This document shows, piece by piece, positions 1 to 9,836 of a stretch of DNA of 64,000 nt; position 1 is the first letter of the stretch, and the number at the start of each line of letters is the position of its first letter. Source of the stretch: Vibrio cholerae. Lineage in GTDB: Bacteria; Actinomycetota; Actinomycetes; Actinomycetales; Micrococcaceae. Under the pieces are notes generated by a model. It was not told where the DNA came from. It made no database searches and saw only the letters and a program-made list of their open reading frames with translations. The translations under genes and the position numbers were made by a program. The DNA lies in contig WNZI01000001.1 in the NCBI GenBank assembly GCA_009728235.1, forward strand, positions 62,001 to 126,000, in the 5' to 3' direction.

Positions 1-16
1 AGTGCTGCTGTGTCAT
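1..16 (-). CDS. 5' tip of a gene cut by the window edge
   Basis: Only five codons are visible on the minus strand (reading MTQQH). The ATG overlaps the stop of the upstream kinase gene in an ATGA arrangement, which suggests translational coupling. In related bacteria a DUF1537 kinase is often followed by a PdxA2-type 4-phosphoerythronate/4-hydroxythreonine-phosphate dehydrogenase. That identity is only an inference from context; nothing in five residues can confirm it. Confidence 0.35.
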
Positions 17-1476
17 CGAATGTCCTTCGATCGGAGTCCGGGTTTCCCGGAGTCGGGGCGGAGTGGAGCGGACAGTGTGCGGACGACATCGGTGAGTGAC
101 GCGTCCGTTCCGACGTTGCCGGCGAAAACGATGTAGGGGATACCCCGGGCAGGACCGTCCATCGGCTCCCAGAGGGACACGATCCCCGGCAGCATCGGTC
201 CCCGGACCATGGCCCGCCGGATGGACAGCCCGTGCACCGCGACATCCGAGGAGGTGATGCCACCCTTGGCGATCACGAAGCGGGGCGGTGCGGACTGCAG
301 GATCCGTCGGACCACCTCGACGACCGCGGCGGATACCGCCCGCGAGATCGCGAGGCTCTCCTCCCCGCTGGCAGCGGTGACGAGCGTCCGGCTGGTGTGG
401 ACGATGACGTTCCCGGTGGTGAGGCCCTCCACTGCCCGCCGGACGACGTCGTGCAGGTGGTCGGCTCGCGTTTCCTCGTCGAGAACGGCGCCCACGTCGA
501 TGACGACCGTCGAGACCTCCGGGTAGGCCTCCGTCAGGTGCCGGAGTTGCCGGCTCGTCACGCCGACGTGTGAACCGACGACGATGAGCCCGCCGGATCG
601 CCCCGGGCCATCGGCTCCGTAGATGTCGGCGGCGAGCAACGGAGCGTGAGCCTCCTGTCCGATCGCGGCACGGACGAAGGGCGGACCGACCCGGAACAGT
701 ACCCTGGTACCGCGCTGGCGGGCCAGGTGGCAGCCGAGGGCGATGAGGCGGAGGTCCTGCTCCGTGACGGCATCGGCGACCACCGGTGTTCCATGGGTGG
801 CGGTCCCGAGCAGGTCCGCGATGGCGACGGGCCCGGACCGGACGACGTCGAGGGTGAGGGGTAGCACCGTATCTGCAGGGATGCGCCCGCCCGTCTTCGC
901 GCTCACGTACTCGCGGAGGTTCGACGACGGGAACCCGAAGGTGGCGTCACGGGCGAACTCGGTGGCCGATACGGGCGTCAGCTCGTCACCGGAGAGCATG
1001 TAGTGCTCGGACCCGATGGTCACCCGGCCCGCGTCGGGGAAGGCCGGCACCAGGACGACGGCGTCGATCGCCTGTCCGCCGTGATCGGCGAGTGTCCGGG
1101 CGAGGACGTCGGTCTCGAGGGGGAAGTGTCCGCGCAGCGTGGAGTCGCTCCGGGAGACGAAGACGAGGTGGATGCCGGTCGCTGCTGCCGCATCGAGGGC
1201 GTTGACGGCGATCTCGCGGTTGAGTGCGGCAGTCTCGTTCGGGGGCAGGCTGCGCGTGTTGGTCAGGACGTAGAACGCAGGGTGTCCCTGGTCGAGGGCC
1301 CAGGTGATGTCCGCTACCGTCCAGGACGTCAGCACCGGCAAGTCGGAGACCGACTGGGTGCCGGTGGGGTCGTCGTCGAGGACGACGAACACCGCGTCGG
1401 TCCTTCGGGACCGGACGTCGGCGGCCTCGGCGTCCACCGGGGGAGGAAAGCCCTTCAACGCCTCGCAGATCAGCAT
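13..1476 (-). CDS. Four-carbon acid sugar kinase (DUF1537, OtnK/DtnK-like)
   Basis: The 487-aa protein matches the two-domain four-carbon acid sugar kinase family, which phosphorylates 3- or 4-carbon sugar acids such as threonate, erythronate or 3-oxo-tetronate in the cytosol. The N-terminal segment carries the typical DDDPTGTQ motif near residue 35, followed by YVLTNTRSL. The C-terminal nucleotide-binding domain carries RFVIAKGGITSSD and the late GNVG segment. I chose the ATG at 1476 (MLICEALKG) rather than the longer frame starting at 1566: it is preceded by an AAGGGG ribosome binding site, and a palindromic operator (1491-1506) lies just upstream, inside the longer reading frame. Length fits the family (about 430-500 aa). 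It is the first visible gene of a minus-strand operon whose next gene begins at base 16. The exact substrate cannot be told from sequence alone. Confidence 0.85.
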   Translation of the reverse strand: MLICEALKGFPPPVDAEAADVRSRRTDAVFVVLDDDPTGTQSVSDLPVLTSWTVADITWALDQGHPAFYVLTNTRSLPPNETAALNREIAVNALDAAAATGIHLVFVSRSDSTLRGHFPLETDVLARTLADHGGQAIDAVVLVPAFPDAGRVTIGSEHYMLSGDELTPVSATEFARDATFGFPSSNLREYVSAKTGGRIPADTVLPLTLDVVRSGPVAIADLLGTATHGTPVVADAVTEQDLRLIALGCHLARQRGTRVLFRVGPPFVRAAIGQEAHAPLLAADIYGADGPGRSGGLIVVGSHVGVTSRQLRHLTEAYPEVSTVVIDVGAVLDEETRADHLHDVVRRAVEGLTTGNVIVHTSRTLVTAASGEESLAISRAVSAAVVEVVRRILQSAPPRFVIAKGGITSSDVAVHGLSIRRAMVRGPMLPGIVSLWEPMDGPARGIPYIVFAGNVGTDASLTDVVRTLSAPLRPDSGKPGLRSKDIR

Positions 1477-1490
1477 CGGATACCCCTTCG

Positions 1491-1506
1491 TGTCAGATGT
1501 CTGATA
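1491..1506 (-). promoter_or_regulatory. Palindromic operator before the DUF1537 kinase
   Basis: The 12-bp core TCAGATGTCTGA is a perfect palindrome, and the flanking bases extend the symmetry (T-R-TCAGA..TCTGA-Y-A). It ends 14 bases upstream of the chosen start codon, next to the ribosome binding site, so a bound repressor would block transcription or its start. Sites of this form are typical of GntR/FCD-family regulators of sugar-acid catabolism. No such regulator is in the window, so the partner is inferred. Confidence 0.6.
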
Positions 1507-1613
1507 AGTGATCGTACGCGGCGGATTCCTCTCGTTCAAGAGTGTGGCCGTGAAACCGCGAGGCACGTGAGTGGCTGCACCGGTCCTCAGAACGCTGCTG
1601 GCACACTTGTCGC

Positions 1614-1787
1614 ATGGGATTCATGACGACGGTCCGGACGTACCTGGGACTCGAACCGGTACCCGTGCTCGAGCAGTACCGGGACAGCGTGCGTCAGGCT
1701 CGCCTGACCTGCCGGACATGCGGCGCGTTCGTGGCACACGAGCACCAGGTGCTGCACACGGACTGGCACCTCGCCGAGGGTCGCTAG
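1614..1787 (+). CDS. 57-aa Cys2/His-rich mini-protein (putative zinc knuckle)
   Basis: A short open frame encodes 57 residues starting MGFMTTVRTYLGLEP. Its middle contains CRTCGAF followed by a run of histidines (AHEHQVLHTDWH), giving a Cys-x2-Cys plus several His spaced like a treble-clef or UBZ-type zinc site. Third-position GC is high, as in the neighbouring genes. A second in-frame ATG three codons later is an alternative start. It lies 36 bases before the ABC ATPase gene on the same strand. I do not recognise the family. Zinc binding is inferred from the Cys/His pattern only. Confidence 0.5.
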   Translation: MGFMTTVRTYLGLEPVPVLEQYRDSVRQARLTCRTCGAFVAHEHQVLHTDWHLAEGR

Positions 1788-1823
1788 CTACGCCCCGCAC
1801 ACCGAGGACCCTAGGGTAGGACC

Positions 1824-2510
1824 ATGGCTGAGGTGGGGGCAGTGCTGGAATCGGAACGCCTGCAGGTGGGCTACGCCGGTACGCCGGTGTGCGGGGAGGT
1901 GTCCGCGGTGGTCGAACCGACGCATGTCCTCGGAGTCGTGGGATTCAACGGGGCGGGCAAATCCACGGTCGTGAGGACTCTTGCCGGGCGGCAGGCACCC
2001 CTCTCCGGGGAAGTCCGCGTCCACGGGTTGCCCGTGATGCCGGATGCCGTCCTCTTTCGACGGCAGGTCGCCGCCGTGTTCGACGAGGACGTCTTCTTCC
2101 CCTCCCTGACTGTGCGGGAGCATCTCCTGCTCGTGGCGCGCGGGCACTCGGTCGCCTCACCCGAAGAAGCCGTCGAGGCCGAACTGCGGTTCTTCGGTCT
2201 CTCGGAGCGGTCCCACGCCGTACCCGACGCCCTGTCCTCCGGCCAGCGGCGTCGCCTGCTCCTCGCCGCCGGATTCATCCGCCCCTCGTCCCTGCTGATC
2301 CTCGACGAACCCGAGCAGCGACTGGACCCCGTCATGCGGGACGCCCTGGCACGTCGCATCCGGCAGCATGCCGAGGCCGGCAGCGCGGTGGTACTGGTCA
2401 CACATGATCCGCAGCTGCTCGTCCGGACGGCGACCGAGTGCCTCGTCGTCGACGAGGTCGTGGAACTCGTCGATACCCGACGAGGGGCGGACATCATTGC
2501 GGGTTCCTGA
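1824..2510 (+). CDS. ABC transporter ATP-binding protein
   Basis: The 228-aa single nucleotide-binding domain shows all canonical motifs: Walker A GFNGAGKST (about residues 42-50), signature SSGQRRR (about 135-141), Walker B LLILDEPEQRLDP, and the switch histidine in VVLVTHDP. It would energise transport by the membrane protein encoded immediately downstream, whose start overlaps this gene's end by 14 bases. The signature begins SSGQ rather than LSGGQ, a minor variation seen in exporter-type ATPases. Substrate is unknown. The gene pair looks like a two-component exporter of the kind common in actinobacteria. Confidence 0.88.
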   Translation: MAEVGAVLESERLQVGYAGTPVCGEVSAVVEPTHVLGVVGFNGAGKSTVVRTLAGRQAPLSGEVRVHGLPVMPDAVLFRRQVAAVFDEDVFFPSLTVREHLLLVARGHSVASPEEAVEAELRFFGLSERSHAVPDALSSGQRRRLLLAAGFIRPSSLLILDEPEQRLDPVMRDALARRIRQHAEAGSAVVLVTHDPQLLVRTATECLVVDEVVELVDTRRGADIIAGS

Positions 2511-4056
2511 AGGACAGGCGACGACGGCGACACCGGGCGGGCCCGACGACGATCCACTCGCCCGCGCGCGTGAGGTCGTCGCGTTCACCCGCGGTGCCGC
2601 CCGCCGTTACAACAGGGCGCGTTCGTCGGTCCGCGACCTCTTCATCGACGTCTACTCGAACACCCTGGCCCTGGTCTGCGTGCTCATGATGGCAGCGTCG
2701 CTCGTCCTGGCCCTCCGCGAGGAGATCGCGGGCAGGAGCGCTCGCACGGAGACACTTGCGGATGAGCACTGGCAGGTTCTCCCGGCCGACGTCCTCTGGA
2801 TGCTCCTGACCTCTCTTTCCTGCCTCGACATCATGCTGATGGCCCGGCGGCTCGGGCCCGTCACGGTCAGCCGGCCGGAGGGCGCCTGGTGGCTCCCGCT
2901 CCCGGTCGATCGCCGCCCGATGGTCCTTCGTTCCCTCCTCCATCGACTCCTCGCCGTAGGTGCCGCAACTGCCGTTGCCTATCTATCCTTCAGCATCCTG
3001 ACCGCCGTCGACCGGTCGTCGTGGGGGCACGCCGCTGCAGCGGCAACCTTCGGCGCCGTCGGGATCATGGCCGTCGCAGGGGCTGCGGTGCTGCAAGCGA
3101 ATCCGGAGTCCCGTCCGGCTCGTGCGGCTGTGGTTCTCGGGCTCGTGCCCGCGACCGCCCTGCCGTACCTGGCGGAAGCGGTGTGGCCGCCGGTCCTGGC
3201 AGCCGCCGGAGCATCACTGCTCGCTGCGTATGTGGTGTCCCGGTCGGGCGAGGTCCCGGGGGTCGAGCTGGAGCGGGGTGGTGCGGTATCCGGCCACGCA
3301 GGAGCCTCCCTCTTCCTCCTCGACGTCAGCGAACTGCGCAGGGCCCTGACCGGCGGGCCCCGGGCGGGGTCGACCGGGCGTGGAGCCCGATTCTTCGCGC
3401 GGTCCGTCCATGGACCGTTCGACGCACTGCTGCGAGCCGACATCGTGGCGTTCCTGCGCCTGCAGCCGGCTCCCGTGGTGCCGCTGGTCTGGCTGGGTGT
3501 ATGCCTCGCCGTCGTGCTCATCACTCCGTCCCTGCCCGTCCTGCTGCAACTCGCCGTGATCCTCGTCGCAGGTTGCGCCACGTCGGCGGGCACGGGCACC
3601 GTGGCCCGGCGGACGGCGGTGGTGGCCGAACTCGGGGCACTCCTGCCTGTCGCGCCGGCGCTGGTGCAGGTCAGCCGGATGCTCATGCCCGCAGCGGCCA
3701 TGGCCGGGTGGATGGGAGCACTGTCCGCGGCGCTGGTGGCCCTCGGGACCGCGGATCCCGCCCTGGTCCTGGTCGGAGCCGTCGCCGGGGTGGGGATGGG
3801 TGCAGGAGCCGTCCGCGCGGCGACGCGGCCTGCGACGGACTGGACGACCCCGCCCGTGGAGACGCCCTTCGGTCCCGTCCCACGCAATCAGGTGTCGTCC
3901 CTGCTGCGCGGCACGGACATGACGGTCCTGGCGATGGCGCCGGTCCTGCTCACCCTGTACCTGGGGGTGGCCCATCCGTGGCTGATCCTCGCCCAGTGCA
4001 TGGCCAGCGCCATAGCGGTCGCCGTGCAGGCCGCGCAGGCATCGGTTCCGTCCTAG
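2497..4056 (+). CDS. Multi-pass membrane protein, ABC permease partner (DUF6297-like)
   Basis: This hydrophobic protein of about 519 residues has a polar N-terminal 60-70 residues, then roughly ten to twelve membrane segments in two blocks separated by a charged stretch (near residues 260-320). I placed the start at TTG 2497 (MRVPEGQ) because GAGGGG lies 9 bases upstream and overlap with the preceding ATPase gene implies coupling. The longer frame back to 2368 would run entirely over the ATPase coding sequence. Actinobacterial proteins of the DUF6297 type have this size and neighbourhood; assignment to that family is by resemblance and context. Probably forms the membrane part of an ABC exporter of unknown cargo. 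Confidence 0.7.
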   Translation: MRVPEGQATTATPGGPDDDPLARAREVVAFTRGAARRYNRARSSVRDLFIDVYSNTLALVCVLMMAASLVLALREEIAGRSARTETLADEHWQVLPADVLWMLLTSLSCLDIMLMARRLGPVTVSRPEGAWWLPLPVDRRPMVLRSLLHRLLAVGAATAVAYLSFSILTAVDRSSWGHAAAAATFGAVGIMAVAGAAVLQANPESRPARAAVVLGLVPATALPYLAEAVWPPVLAAAGASLLAAYVVSRSGEVPGVELERGGAVSGHAGASLFLLDVSELRRALTGGPRAGSTGRGARFFARSVHGPFDALLRADIVAFLRLQPAPVVPLVWLGVCLAVVLITPSLPVLLQLAVILVAGCATSAGTGTVARRTAVVAELGALLPVAPALVQVSRMLMPAAAMAGWMGALSAALVALGTADPALVLVGAVAGVGMGAGAVRAATRPATDWTTPPVETPFGPVPRNQVSSLLRGTDMTVLAMAPVLLTLYLGVAHPWLILAQCMASAIAVAVQAAQASVPS

Positions 4057-4066
4057 GGGCTTCCTG

Positions 4067-5717
<1,651 letters not shown>

Positions 5718-5740
5718 CCCGATAAGAAGGAGGACGAAGA

Positions 5741-6709
5741 GTGAGTGTTGTCGGTTTCCATGCCTCGCACGAGCAGATTTCCCCATCCCGGTTGCTGACG
5801 GACGTGCAGACGGCGGAGTCGGTGGGATTCCAGGCCGCCATGTGCTCCGACCATTTCGAGCCGTGGTCCGTCGGGCAGGGACACGCCGGATTCGCCTGGT
5901 CCTGGCTCGGCGCCGCACTCGCCACGACCGGATTGCGCTTCGGCGTGGTCACCGCGCCGGGGCAGCGGTACCACCCCGCGATCACCGCACAGGCCTCGGC
6001 CACCCTGACCACGATGTTCCCCGAGCGTTTCTGGATGGCGCTGGGCAGTGGGCAGAACATGAACGAGCACATCACCGGGGACCCCTGGCCCGACAAGGAG
6101 GTGCGCCAGAGGCGGCTCGAGGAGTGCGTCGCCGTCATCCGTCGACTGCACGCCGGCGAGGAGGTCTCGCACCACGGCCTCGTGACGGTGGACCGGGCCA
6201 GGGTGTGGGACGCGCCCGAGAGTCCTCCGGCCCTGATGGGTCCGGCGATGTCCGTCGCGACGGCCCGGCGCGCAGCCCGCTGGGCCGACGGGTTCATCAC
6301 GACGAATCAGCCCCCGGAGCAGCTCAAGGAGCTCCTCGGCGCGTACCGGGAGGAGGGCGGCACCGGAAAGGCCGTCCTCCAGGTCCACCTCAGCTGGGCT
6401 CCCACGGAGGAGGAGGCGGCCTCGCTGGCCATGGACCAGTGGCGTACCAATTCGGTCGGACCACCTGCGGCGTGGGAGATCGCCACGGCCCAGCAGTTCG
6501 ACGACCATGCCGATGCGGAGGACATCACCGAGGAGCAAGTGCGCCAGACGGTCAACGTCTCCGCCTCCCCCGGCCGGCATGCCCAATGGCTCCATGAGTA
6601 CGCCGACCTGGGTTTCGACGAGCTGTACCTGCACCACGTCGGCCAGGACCAGCGCGCCTTCCTGGAGACCTTCGGGGCCTACGTCCTGCCGCAGCTGCGG
6701 GGCTCCTGA
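5741..6709 (+). CDS. LLM-class flavin-dependent oxidoreductase (TIGR03885-like)
   Basis: This 322-aa luciferase-like monooxygenase-family protein begins SVVGFHASHEQISP, with the typical AESVGFQAAMCSDHF and TAPGQRYHP segments. The short length and the ASHEQ start are those of the subfamily annotated as probable non-F420 flavinoid oxidoreductases. It is expected to use a reduced flavin or F420 on a small organic substrate that cannot be deduced. The GTG start at 5741 has a strong AGAAGGAGG site 7 bases upstream. It follows gdhA by 23 bases on the same strand and could be co-transcribed with it. Confidence 0.8.
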   Translation: MSVVGFHASHEQISPSRLLTDVQTAESVGFQAAMCSDHFEPWSVGQGHAGFAWSWLGAALATTGLRFGVVTAPGQRYHPAITAQASATLTTMFPERFWMALGSGQNMNEHITGDPWPDKEVRQRRLEECVAVIRRLHAGEEVSHHGLVTVDRARVWDAPESPPALMGPAMSVATARRAARWADGFITTNQPPEQLKELLGAYREEGGTGKAVLQVHLSWAPTEEEAASLAMDQWRTNSVGPPAAWEIATAQQFDDHADAEDITEEQVRQTVNVSASPGRHAQWLHEYADLGFDELYLHHVGQDQRAFLETFGAYVLPQLRGS

Positions 6710-6752
6710 CGGGACGATCGTCGACCGCCGGTCGAGGCCGGTCGGGGGTCCC

Positions 6753-7769
6753 TCAGGTGACCGTGGTGCTCGCCCTGACCACGAGCTGACCCCCTGGCAT
6801 CGACCGGGTGTGGACCTCACCGGACTCGAGGAGCGACAGCAGCAGTTCGGCCGCCACCCGGCCCTGCATACCCGGGTTCCGGGACAGGGCGGTCACCGAG
6901 GGCGAGGCCAGCCGGCAGTGGAGCGAGTCGTCCCAGCTCACGATCGCCAGGTCCTCCGGGCAGCGCAGCCCGAGTTCGCGCAGCGCGAGCAGCCCGCCCA
7001 TGGACATCAGATCGTTGCCGAACACCATCGCCGTCACGGGTGGACCCACCGGAGAGGCGAGGAGGGACATGACGGCGTCGTATCCGGAATCGAGCGCGTA
7101 GTTCGCTTCGTAGTGCACGACGTCGATGCCGTAGCCCTCTGCCCGTTCCCGGACACCGCGGATGCGCTCCTCCTCGTGCAGGAAGGTGTGCGGACCGGAG
7201 ACGTGCGCGATGCGCCGATGCCGCTGCAGGTGGTCCACGATCGTCGCGGCATCGACGGTGTGGTTCGTCGTCGTCCCCGAGAAGGTGGCCGGCCCGGGGG
7301 TCGACGGCGCACCGTGCAGCACGAACGGCAGGCCCAGCCGGTTCAGGAGGGCGGGACGCGGATCGTCGTGCAGGTGGTCGAACAGCAGTACACCGTCCAC
7401 CTTCCGCTCACCGGCCCACCGTTCGTACGTGGTCCGCTCCTGTGTCGGGTCCTTCGCCACCATCCGCAGCATCAGGGCCATGTCGCCCTCCGCAAGGGCC
7501 GTCTCGATCCCCGTGAGCAGACCCATGTAGTAGGGCTCGGTACCGATGAGCAGGGGATCCGCGGAGAGCACCATCCCGACGGCGCCCGCACGCGATCGGG
7601 ACAGGGCGCGCGCTGAGGAACTGGGGTACCACTCGAGTTCCTCCGCGAGGTCCAGGACCCGGCGTCGGGTCACTTCGCTCACTCCCGGCTGACCGTTCAG
7701 GGCGTAGGAGACGGATGCCTTCGAAATGCCCAGCCTCTTCGCCAGACCGGCAATGGTTTCCTTGGCCAT
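6753..7769 (-). CDS. LacI-family transcriptional regulator
   Basis: The 338-aa repressor has an N-terminal helix-turn-helix (TIAGLAKRLGISKASVSYAL) with the hinge-like continuation, followed by a periplasmic-binding-protein-like sensor domain ending TALSRNPGMQGRVAAELLL. Start is set at 7769 (MAKETIAG); the upstream in-frame codons add no conserved sequence. It is divergent from the isomerase/oxidoreductase operon at 7881, and a perfect LacI-type operator lies between them (7837-7850), so it most likely represses that operon and perhaps itself. The inducer should be the sugar or polyol, or a derivative, degraded by that operon. Confidence 0.88.
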   Translation of the reverse strand: MAKETIAGLAKRLGISKASVSYALNGQPGVSEVTRRRVLDLAEELEWYPSSSARALSRSRAGAVGMVLSADPLLIGTEPYYMGLLTGIETALAEGDMALMLRMVAKDPTQERTTYERWAGERKVDGVLLFDHLHDDPRPALLNRLGLPFVLHGAPSTPGPATFSGTTTNHTVDAATIVDHLQRHRRIAHVSGPHTFLHEEERIRGVRERAEGYGIDVVHYEANYALDSGYDAVMSLLASPVGPPVTAMVFGNDLMSMGGLLALRELGLRCPEDLAIVSWDDSLHCRLASPSVTALSRNPGMQGRVAAELLLSLLESGEVHTRSMPGGQLVVRASTTVT

Positions 7770-7836
7770 GGCTAACACAATAGCCCCAGCAATTCCTTGA
7801 CCCACTTCGGGATATCACTTAGGTTCGACGTACTGC

Positions 7837-7850
7837 CTGAACCGGTTCAG
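7837..7850. promoter_or_regulatory. LacI-family operator
   Basis: The 14-bp sequence CTGAACCGGTTCAG is a perfect palindrome with the central CG typical of LacI/GalR operators. It lies 68 bases from the regulator start and 31 bases before the start of the isomerase gene, in the only stretch between the divergent genes. It is the obvious binding site of the adjacent LacI protein. Confidence 0.8.
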
Positions 7851-7880
7851 TAATGCCTTTTCTCAGCGAGGAGAACCCCC

Positions 7881-8614
7881 GTGACGTACTCACTCCAGCT
7901 CTACACCCTGCGGACAGCCATCGGGGAGGATCTGCCCGGTACCATCAGGCGCGTCGCCGAGCTGGGCTACACCGCCGTCGAACCCTACAACTTCGTCGCA
8001 ACGGCGGACGAGCTCGCCGAGGCGCTGGCGGTCAACGGACTCATCGCTCCGTCCGGACACGCGCCGCTGCTCCGCGAGGACCAGGACGAGATCTTCGAGG
8101 CCGCACGCAAGCTCGGCATCGGCACGGTCATCGATCCCCACGTGGAACGCTCGCACTGGACATCCGACGCCGACATCAGGGCCACCGCCGACGCCCTCAA
8201 CGCCGCGTCGAAGAAGGGCGCGGAGTACGGCATCACGGTCGGATACCACAACCACGAATTCGAGCTGGAGGAGCGGATCGACGGCGTCTCGGGGCTCGAG
8301 GTCCTCGCCGGCTACCTCGACCCCGAGGTCGTCCTCGAGGTGGACACCTACTGGGCCGCCGTCGGAGGCGAGGATCCCGCGGAGTTGCTCCGCCGCCTGG
8401 GCCGGCGCGTGCGGTTCGTCCACATCAAGGACGGTCCGCTGACGAAGGAGAACAAGGACCAGGTGGCGGTCGCTCCGGCAGGATGCACGTCTGGGACGTC
8501 CTGGCCGCGGCTCCGGGCATCGAGGCGGCCGTGGTCGAGCTCGATGATTTCACCGGGGACATCTTCACCGCCGTCGCCGACAGCCTCGCCTACCTGAACG
8601 AAGGAGAGAAATGA
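7881..8614 (+). CDS. Sugar isomerase/epimerase (AP-endonuclease-2-like TIM barrel), -1 frameshift
   Basis: The protein (about 244 aa once repaired) is a xylose-isomerase-like TIM barrel: SLQLYTLR at the N-terminus, HNHEFE in the middle, VDTYW and FVHIKDG toward the end, which supply the metal ligands of this superfamily. Start GTG 7881 has GCGAGGAG upstream. The frame breaks near 8472, where adding one G (turning the partial codon GC into GGC) joins VRFVHIKDG to the conserved end RMHVWDVLAAAPGIEAAVVEL. The restored stop overlaps the next start in ATGA. It is the first gene under the LacI operator. Substrate unknown; probably an inosose, keto-sugar or related polyol intermediate. Confidence 0.82.
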
Positions 8615-9732
8615 GCGCCGGAGCACGCCGTAGCGGTCCCGTCGGGATCGCCGTCATCGGTGCGGGTGTCATCAGCAAGGAGTACCTGACGAACCTGACG
8701 AGCTTCCCGGATGTGACGGTGCACATCGTCGCCGACATGTTCGAGGAGGTCGCGGCGGCCCGCGCCGCGGAGTTCGGCGTTCCGGCGTCGGGCGGGGTCC
8801 AGGCCGCCCTCGACCACCCCGACGTCGAGATCGTGGTGAACCTGACCATCCCGGCCGCGCACGTCGAGGTGGCCACCGCTGCCGTGACGGCAGGCAAGCA
8901 CGTCTGGAGCGAGAAGCCGTTCTCGCTGGATCGCGAAAGCGGTGTCGGACTGCTCAAGGCCGCGGACGCCGCCGACCTCCGCCTCGGTTGCGCTCCCGAC
9001 ACCTTCCTCGGTGCGGGCCTCCAGACGGCTCTGCGCCTCGTGGCGCGAGGAGACATAGGAGTGCCGCTGACGGCGCTGACCCTGATGCAGTCCCCGGGTC
9101 CCGAGTCCTGGCACCCGAACCCCGCGTTCCTCTTCCAGGAGGGTGCCGGGCCGCTCTTCGACATGGGGCCCTACTACCTGACGACACTCGTCCAGACCTT
9201 CGGCGCCATCACCAAGGTGGCGGCCTTCGGTTCGACGTCGCGCACGACCCGCACCATCGGGTCGGGTCCGAAGGCAGGAGAGGTCTTCGACGTCACCGTG
9301 CCGTCACACGTCAGTGCCATCGCCCAGTTCTCGAACGGCGAGTCATCCCAGTCCATCTTCAGCTTCGACTCCCCGCTCAAGCGAGCAGGGTTCGTCGAGG
9401 TCACGGGCACGGAGGGCACGTTGGCCTTCCCTGATCCGAACAACTTCACCGGCGACCTCATGCTCACACGCAGCGGCTCCGACGAGCCCGAGGTCATCCC
9501 GGCGGTCGGCGCGACCTCGACGCGTGGCAGCGGTGTCCTGGAGATGGCCCGGGCGCTGCGCGAGGACCGCCCGCACCGCGCTCAGGGCGAGATGGCGTAC
9601 CACGTGCTCGATGCCATGATCTCGATCTCCGAGAGCATCGCGACCGGCGAGTTCGTCTCGCTCGCGAGCACTGCGACGGCGGCCGAGCCATTGCCGGAGG
9701 ACTGGGATCCGTACGCCGCCACCCTTTCCTGA
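8611..9732 (+). CDS. Gfo/Idh/MocA-family oxidoreductase
   Basis: The 373-aa NAD(P)-dependent sugar or inositol dehydrogenase has the N-terminal Rossmann motif IAVIGAGVISKEYL and the characteristic EKP (WSEKPFSLD, near residue 110) whose Lys is part of the active site. A PYYL segment follows (residue ~188). The ATG overlaps the preceding isomerase stop (ATGA) with AAGGAGAGA upstream, so the two are translated together. Isomerase plus Gfo/Idh under LacI control is a common arrangement for catabolism of unusual sugars, inositols or glycosides; oxidation at C1 or C3 of a sugar is plausible but not provable here. Confidence 0.87.
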   Translation: MSAGARRSGPVGIAVIGAGVISKEYLTNLTSFPDVTVHIVADMFEEVAAARAAEFGVPASGGVQAALDHPDVEIVVNLTIPAAHVEVATAAVTAGKHVWSEKPFSLDRESGVGLLKAADAADLRLGCAPDTFLGAGLQTALRLVARGDIGVPLTALTLMQSPGPESWHPNPAFLFQEGAGPLFDMGPYYLTTLVQTFGAITKVAAFGSTSRTTRTIGSGPKAGEVFDVTVPSHVSAIAQFSNGESSQSIFSFDSPLKRAGFVEVTGTEGTLAFPDPNNFTGDLMLTRSGSDEPEVIPAVGATSTRGSGVLEMARALREDRPHRAQGEMAYHVLDAMISISESIATGEFVSLASTATAAEPLPEDWDPYAATLS

Positions 9733-9836
9733 CCCGGAGGGCGCGGTCGGTTCCACGGCACGGGCCAGGGCGACGCGGGGAAGGAGTCCCGCGGACCGGC
9801 AGACCGACACGAGCGAGGGATACCCGCGCGGAGCCG

